The notes under the pieces: model-generated
What the model was told of the DNA's origin: nothing
What the model saw: only the letters and a program-made list of their open reading frames with translations
Database searches by the model: none
Assembly (NCBI GenBank): GCA_965199055.1
Contig: CBDAQR010000003.1
Location: 1,922,001 to 1,986,000 of the forward strand
Direction: 5' to 3'
From: CBDAQR01 sp965199055
Lineage (GTDB): Bacteria > Pseudomonadota > Gammaproteobacteria > Pseudomonadales > Halieaceae
Length of the DNA stretch: 64,000 nucleotides
Made by a program: the position numbers and the translations under genes
Shown here: one piece after another, positions 61,051 to 64,000 of the stretch
Layout: each line of letters begins with the position of its first letter
Numbering within the stretch: the stretch's first letter is position 1

Positions 61051-62514
61051 ATGAATGCTCCCCAGGATATCAACGTCGATCAGGATCCGATCACCGAAAA
61101 AATGATGAAGCTGCTGGAAGCCCAGCGGACGGATTACATCGCCGAAGGCCACGTCAGCGCCGAAGTACGCATCGACCGCATGCAACGCGGCATGAATTCA
61201 GTCGCCAAATTTCAAGATAAGCTGGTAGAAGCGCTGAGCGCTGACTTCACCTGCCGTCCCCGCCAGCTATCTATGCTGACCGACGTGTCCGCCAGCATCA
61301 TGCCCTTCAAGAGCGGCATTAAACACGTTCGCAAGTGGATGAAGCCTGAGAAGCGCAAGACCATGTTCCCATTGGGCCTGCTGGGCGGCCGTTCCTGGAT
61401 CGAATACCAGCCGCTGGGCGTGGTGGGCGTCATCAGCCCCTGGAATTTCCCCGCCAACCTGACCTTTGGCCCGGTTGCCGAGATTATCGCGGCGGGTAAC
61501 CGTGTGATGATTAAACCTTCGGAATTCACGCCCGCAGTTTCCGACGTGATGGCCGAGATCGTGGCGGATGCCTGGGATGAGAAAGAAGTCGCTATCTGCA
61601 CCGGCGGACCGGAGGTTGGCGCGGCGTTTACCTCCCTCCCGTTCGATCACATGATCTTCACCGGCGCGACTTCCATTGCCAAGCACGTGATGGCAGCGGC
61701 TGCCAAGAATCTCGTGCCGGTGACACTGGAACTGGGCGGCAAGTCGCCGGTTATCATCAGTCGCAGCGCCGACCTTGAGCAGGCAGTTGGCCGCATCATG
61801 ATGGGCAAAACAATGAATGCCGGTCAGATTTGCCTCGCTCCAGATTACCTAATGGTTCCTGAAGAGAAGCTGGACGAAGTAGTTGCGGAGATTCAGAAAG
61901 CGGTTGGCTCGATGTATCCAAAGCTGCTCGAAAACCCTGAGTACACGTCAGTTATTAACGACCGTCACTTTAACCGTCTGCAGGAAAATATCGCGGACGC
62001 ACAGGCCAAAGGCGGCGATGTGATTGAATGCAATCCGGCTAGCGAAGATTTTGCCTCCCAGCAGGGCACCTACAAGATTGCGCCAACGGTGATCAAGAAC
62101 GCGACTGATGACATGCGCGTACTGCAGGAAGAGATCTTTGGTCCGCTGCTGCCGATTAAGACCTACAAGGACTTCAACGAGACCATCGATTACGTAAATG
62201 CCAATCCGCGTCCGCTGGCGGCCTACTACTTCGGCCAGGACAAGGGCGAAGAGCGCGACGTGTTGGAACGCACCACCTCTGGCGGCGCCTGCATCAACGA
62301 TGTGATCATGCACATCATGCAGGAAGACCTGCCCTTCGGCGGCGTTGGCCCAGCGGGTATGGGCTCCTACCATGGCTACGATGGCTTTAAGACATTCAGC
62401 CATGCGAAGTCGATCTACAAGCAGGCAAAAGTTAACGTGGCCAAGTTGGGTGGCATGTTGCCCCCCTACAACGACACCACGGAGAAAACGATCAAGATGC
62501 AGACCAAGATCTGA
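61051..62514 (+). CDS. aldehyde dehydrogenase, coniferyl-aldehyde dehydrogenase type
   Basis: 487 aa, ATG with GAGGAC upstream. Catalytic Asn in 'ISPWNFPANLT', Glu in 'LELGGKSPVII', Cys in 'NAGQICLAPDY', and 'EEIFGPLLPI'. The N-terminal 'FTCRPRQLSMLTDV'-type region and C-terminal 'YHGYDGFKTFSHAKSIYKQ' fit the coniferyl/class-3 fatty aldehyde branch, which acts on aromatic or long-chain aldehydes. It has its own terminator at 62.54 kb. About 290 bases precede it without another gene; nothing recognisable lies there. Confidence 0.9.
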   Translation: MNAPQDINVDQDPITEKMMKLLEAQRTDYIAEGHVSAEVRIDRMQRGMNSVAKFQDKLVEALSADFTCRPRQLSMLTDVSASIMPFKSGIKHVRKWMKPEKRKTMFPLGLLGGRSWIEYQPLGVVGVISPWNFPANLTFGPVAEIIAAGNRVMIKPSEFTPAVSDVMAEIVADAWDEKEVAICTGGPEVGAAFTSLPFDHMIFTGATSIAKHVMAAAAKNLVPVTLELGGKSPVIISRSADLEQAVGRIMMGKTMNAGQICLAPDYLMVPEEKLDEVVAEIQKAVGSMYPKLLENPEYTSVINDRHFNRLQENIADAQAKGGDVIECNPASEDFASQQGTYKIAPTVIKNATDDMRVLQEEIFGPLLPIKTYKDFNETIDYVNANPRPLAAYYFGQDKGEERDVLERTTSGGACINDVIMHIMQEDLPFGGVGPAGMGSYHGYDGFKTFSHAKSIYKQAKVNVAKLGGMLPPYNDTTEKTIKMQTKI

Positions 62515-62536
62515 TCGTTACCTCAACAATCTGAAA

Positions 62537-62562
62537 TGGCTGCCCTCGGGCGGCCATTTTTT
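62537..62562 (+). terminator. rho-independent terminator
   Basis: TGGCTGCC pairs with GGCGGCCA across a CTCG loop, followed by six T. It lies 23 bases after the aldehyde dehydrogenase stop. Confidence 0.85.
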
Positions 62563-62641
62563 ATGTACAGGATGTACGGTATGTCGCGGGAGCCATGGAT
62601 GGCGGGAGCGACGCCTACCAGAACGCAGAGGAGTATATTTA

Positions 62642-63655
62642 GTGAGTGACTTGAAACTCGGACTGGCACAGGGCTATTGGGGCGCAGCACCTCAGCCCAA
62701 TTTCGTGGAGATGGCACAGGAAGCAGAGCGGTTGGGCTTTGATTCCGTTTGGTCAGCGGAGGCTTGGGGCAACGATGCCTTCACCCCGCTGTGCTGGATT
62801 GGCGCGCAGACTGAGAAGATAAAACTGGGCACGGCCGTGGTGCAGTTGTCAGGTCGCACCCCTACCTCCTGTGCCATGCATGCATTGTCGCTGGACCTTT
62901 TGTCGGGCGGGCGCTTTCAGTTGGGCCTCGGCGTCTCTGGCCCGCAGGTAGTGGAAGGTTGGTACGGCCGGCCGTTCCCCAAGCCGCTCGCACGGACCCG
63001 CGAGTACATCGATATTATTCGTCAGGTATTTAAGCGCGAAGCGCCGGTGACCAACGACGGTCCACACTATCCGCTGCCCTACCCGGGCGAAGATGGCATG
63101 GGCCTGGGCAAGCCGCTGAAACCCATCGTCCATCCCCTGCGCAATGAGATTCCGATTTTCCTTGGCGCCGAAGGGCCGAAGAACATCGCGCTGTCTACGG
63201 AAATTTGCGACGGCTGGATACCGCTTTTTTACAATCCTTATGACGAAAGCGTATACGAACATTCCCTCACCAACATGCGCCCGGACTTCCAGATCGCGCA
63301 GATGGTGCAGGTGAATATCTGCGACGACGTTCAGGCCGGTTTACAGCCCTTTAAGTACCACATGGCTTTCTATGTGGGCGGTATGGGTGCAAAGAGCACC
63401 AACTTCCACAAGGACTTATTTGTTCGCATGGGCTATGAAGAAGAAGCCGAGCGTATCCAGCAGCTGTTCATGGAAGGTAAGCGCGACGAGGCCGCCCAAG
63501 TGATTCCTGACGAACTAGCTGACGCCATGACGCTAACCGGCCCGAAAGATCGCATCAAGGAGCGCCTGCAAGCTTGGCGCGATTCCAAAGTCACCACATT
63601 GCTGGTTGCGACCACCGACAAGCAGCAACTGCGCGATATCGCGGACCTCTTCTAA
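62642..63655 (+). CDS. LLM-class (F420-dependent-type) flavin oxidoreductase
   Basis: 337 aa from a GTG at 62642 with GAGGAG upstream; the open frame extends further back without a start signal. Bacterial luciferase-like barrel: 'LGLAQGYWGAAPQPNFVEMAQEAERLGFDSVWSAEAW' and 'KLGTAVVQLSGRTPTSCAMHALSLDLLSGGRFQLGLGVS' match actinobacterial and gammaproteobacterial LLM F420-dependent oxidoreductases. Cofactor is F420 or FMN; the substrate is unknown. Its stop overlaps the ATG of the thiolase gene by one base, so they form an operon. Confidence 0.88.
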   Translation: MSDLKLGLAQGYWGAAPQPNFVEMAQEAERLGFDSVWSAEAWGNDAFTPLCWIGAQTEKIKLGTAVVQLSGRTPTSCAMHALSLDLLSGGRFQLGLGVSGPQVVEGWYGRPFPKPLARTREYIDIIRQVFKREAPVTNDGPHYPLPYPGEDGMGLGKPLKPIVHPLRNEIPIFLGAEGPKNIALSTEICDGWIPLFYNPYDESVYEHSLTNMRPDFQIAQMVQVNICDDVQAGLQPFKYHMAFYVGGMGAKSTNFHKDLFVRMGYEEEAERIQQLFMEGKRDEAAQVIPDELADAMTLTGPKDRIKERLQAWRDSKVTTLLVATTDKQQLRDIADLF

Positions 63656-64000
63656 TGGCAGTGCCAGACAATACCCCCATCCTGGTGGGGGCGGGACAGT
63701 ATGTCGAGCGGGAAGCCGGTGCAAGCTCTCCCATGAGCATTGCCTCTAGCGCAGCCCAGGCGGCCATAGACGCTTGCGGCGGTAACAACATCGCCACCGC
63801 GATCGATACCATTGCCGTCACCAAGATCTTTTCTGATTCAGCCAGCGTCTGGGCCACGGATCAGGGCCGCAGCAACAATCCTCCGCAGTCAATAGCCAAG
63901 CGTATCAGCGCCAATCCGAAGGACCGTATATACAGCGTTACCGGTGGCAACGTCCCGCAGTCGTTCATCATCGAGTTTTTCGGCGACCTTGCCGCCGGTA
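63655..64000 (+). CDS. acetyl-CoA acetyltransferase/thiolase-like protein (partial, runs off the window)
   Basis: At least 115 residues, beginning 'MAVPDNTPILVGAGQYVERE', which is the usual opening of SCPx/thiolase-like acetyltransferases in this lineage, followed by 'TKIFSDSASVWATDQGRSNNPPQSIAKRI'. The catalytic Cys lies beyond the window. Probably works in beta-oxidation or side-chain degradation with the LLM oxidoreductase. Confidence 0.8.
   Translation, partial: MAVPDNTPILVGAGQYVEREAGASSPMSIASSAAQAAIDACGGNNIATAIDTIAVTKIFSDSASVWATDQGRSNNPPQSIAKRISANPKDRIYSVTGGNVPQSFIIEFFGDLAAG

Noticed and set aside
1..64000. CRISPR arrays, tRNA or rRNA genes, prophage
   Set aside because: No regularly spaced repeats, no cloverleaf-like sequence noticed, and no phage structural genes. 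The only mobile element seen is the IS3-family insertion.
1..64000. Mg-dechelatase (SGR) or 7-hydroxymethyl chlorophyll a reductase (HCAR) genes
   Set aside because: I looked among the unassigned proteins and found none with a recognisable SGR or FrhB-like HCAR pattern. The pathway in the window is therefore incomplete relative to plants, or starts from a metal-free substrate.

Overview
The window looks like the chromosome of an aerobic, heterotrophic marine gammaproteobacterium. The indications are a Crp of the enteric/Pseudomonas type, several TonB-dependent receptors, a TRAP transporter, an Mce (Mla-like) lipid transporter, a photolyase, and flavin, aldehyde-dehydrogenase and thiolase genes of the kind abundant in Halieaceae and related families. 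That placement is inference from gene content only. Coding density is high, no gene-free stretch exceeds 300 bases, and I see no tRNA, rRNA, CRISPR or prophage.

Layout. 0.1-2.7 kb: FAD monooxygenase plus a secreted DUF1214-like protein. 2.7-7.9 kb: phosphoesterase lipoprotein, acetyltransferase and a large frameshifted transporter/acyltransferase/acyl-ligase fusion. 7.9-14.2 kb: GntR-family regulator with a VOC protein, diverging from a TRAP binding protein joined to a complete Mce transporter operon. 14.3-20.1 kb: DUF5916 outer-membrane protein, MFS, type IV pilin and the TRAP membrane subunits. 20.1-23.9 kb: a TonB receptor killed by a stop codon and by a complete IS3-family element. 24.0-35.1 kb: one long leftward operon (TonB receptor, double nitrilase, RCCR-like reductase, acyl-CoA-dehydrogenase-like flavoprotein, two aldehyde dehydrogenases, alpha/beta hydrolase, VOC, isochorismatase-like amidase). 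35.3-39.8 kb: MFS, crp, TPR/glycosyltransferase/FkbM fusion. 39.8-44.9 kb: leftward block with two Rieske oxygenases, an NYC1/NOL-like SDR, an arylmalonate-decarboxylase-like protein and a dienelactone-hydrolase-like protein. 45.1-49.3 kb: rightward block with two more RCCR-like proteins, a chlorophyllase-like hydrolase, a beta-rich two-repeat protein and a DUF2141 protein. 49.4-51.6 kb: small secreted protein and a second double nitrilase. 51.7-64 kb: photolyase, CDGSH protein, M1 aminopeptidase, enoyl-CoA hydratase, two carboxymuconolactone-decarboxylase-like proteins, nitronate monooxygenase, a deletion scar, aldehyde dehydrogenase, luciferase-like oxidoreductase and a partial thiolase.

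Main interpretation. The genes between about 24 and 49 kb contain bacterial look-alikes of several enzymes of the plant chlorophyll-breakdown (PAO/phyllobilin) route: chlorophyll b reductase (NYC1/NOL), chlorophyllase, pheophorbide a oxygenase (Rieske) and red chlorophyll catabolite reductase (RCCR, three copies). Six promoters in and around these genes carry the same AT-rich palindrome, close to GATATATCATTATATC; one lies beside the GntR/UTRA regulator gene. I infer a regulon for uptake and catabolism of a chlorophyll-derived or other linear tetrapyrrole, with amidases, hydrolases and aldehyde dehydrogenases processing smaller pyrrole or maleimide fragments. The RCCR and NYC1/NOL resemblances are strong at sequence level; the substrate and reaction order are inference. 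No Mg-dechelatase (SGR), HCAR, ferredoxin or ferredoxin reductase is visible in the window.
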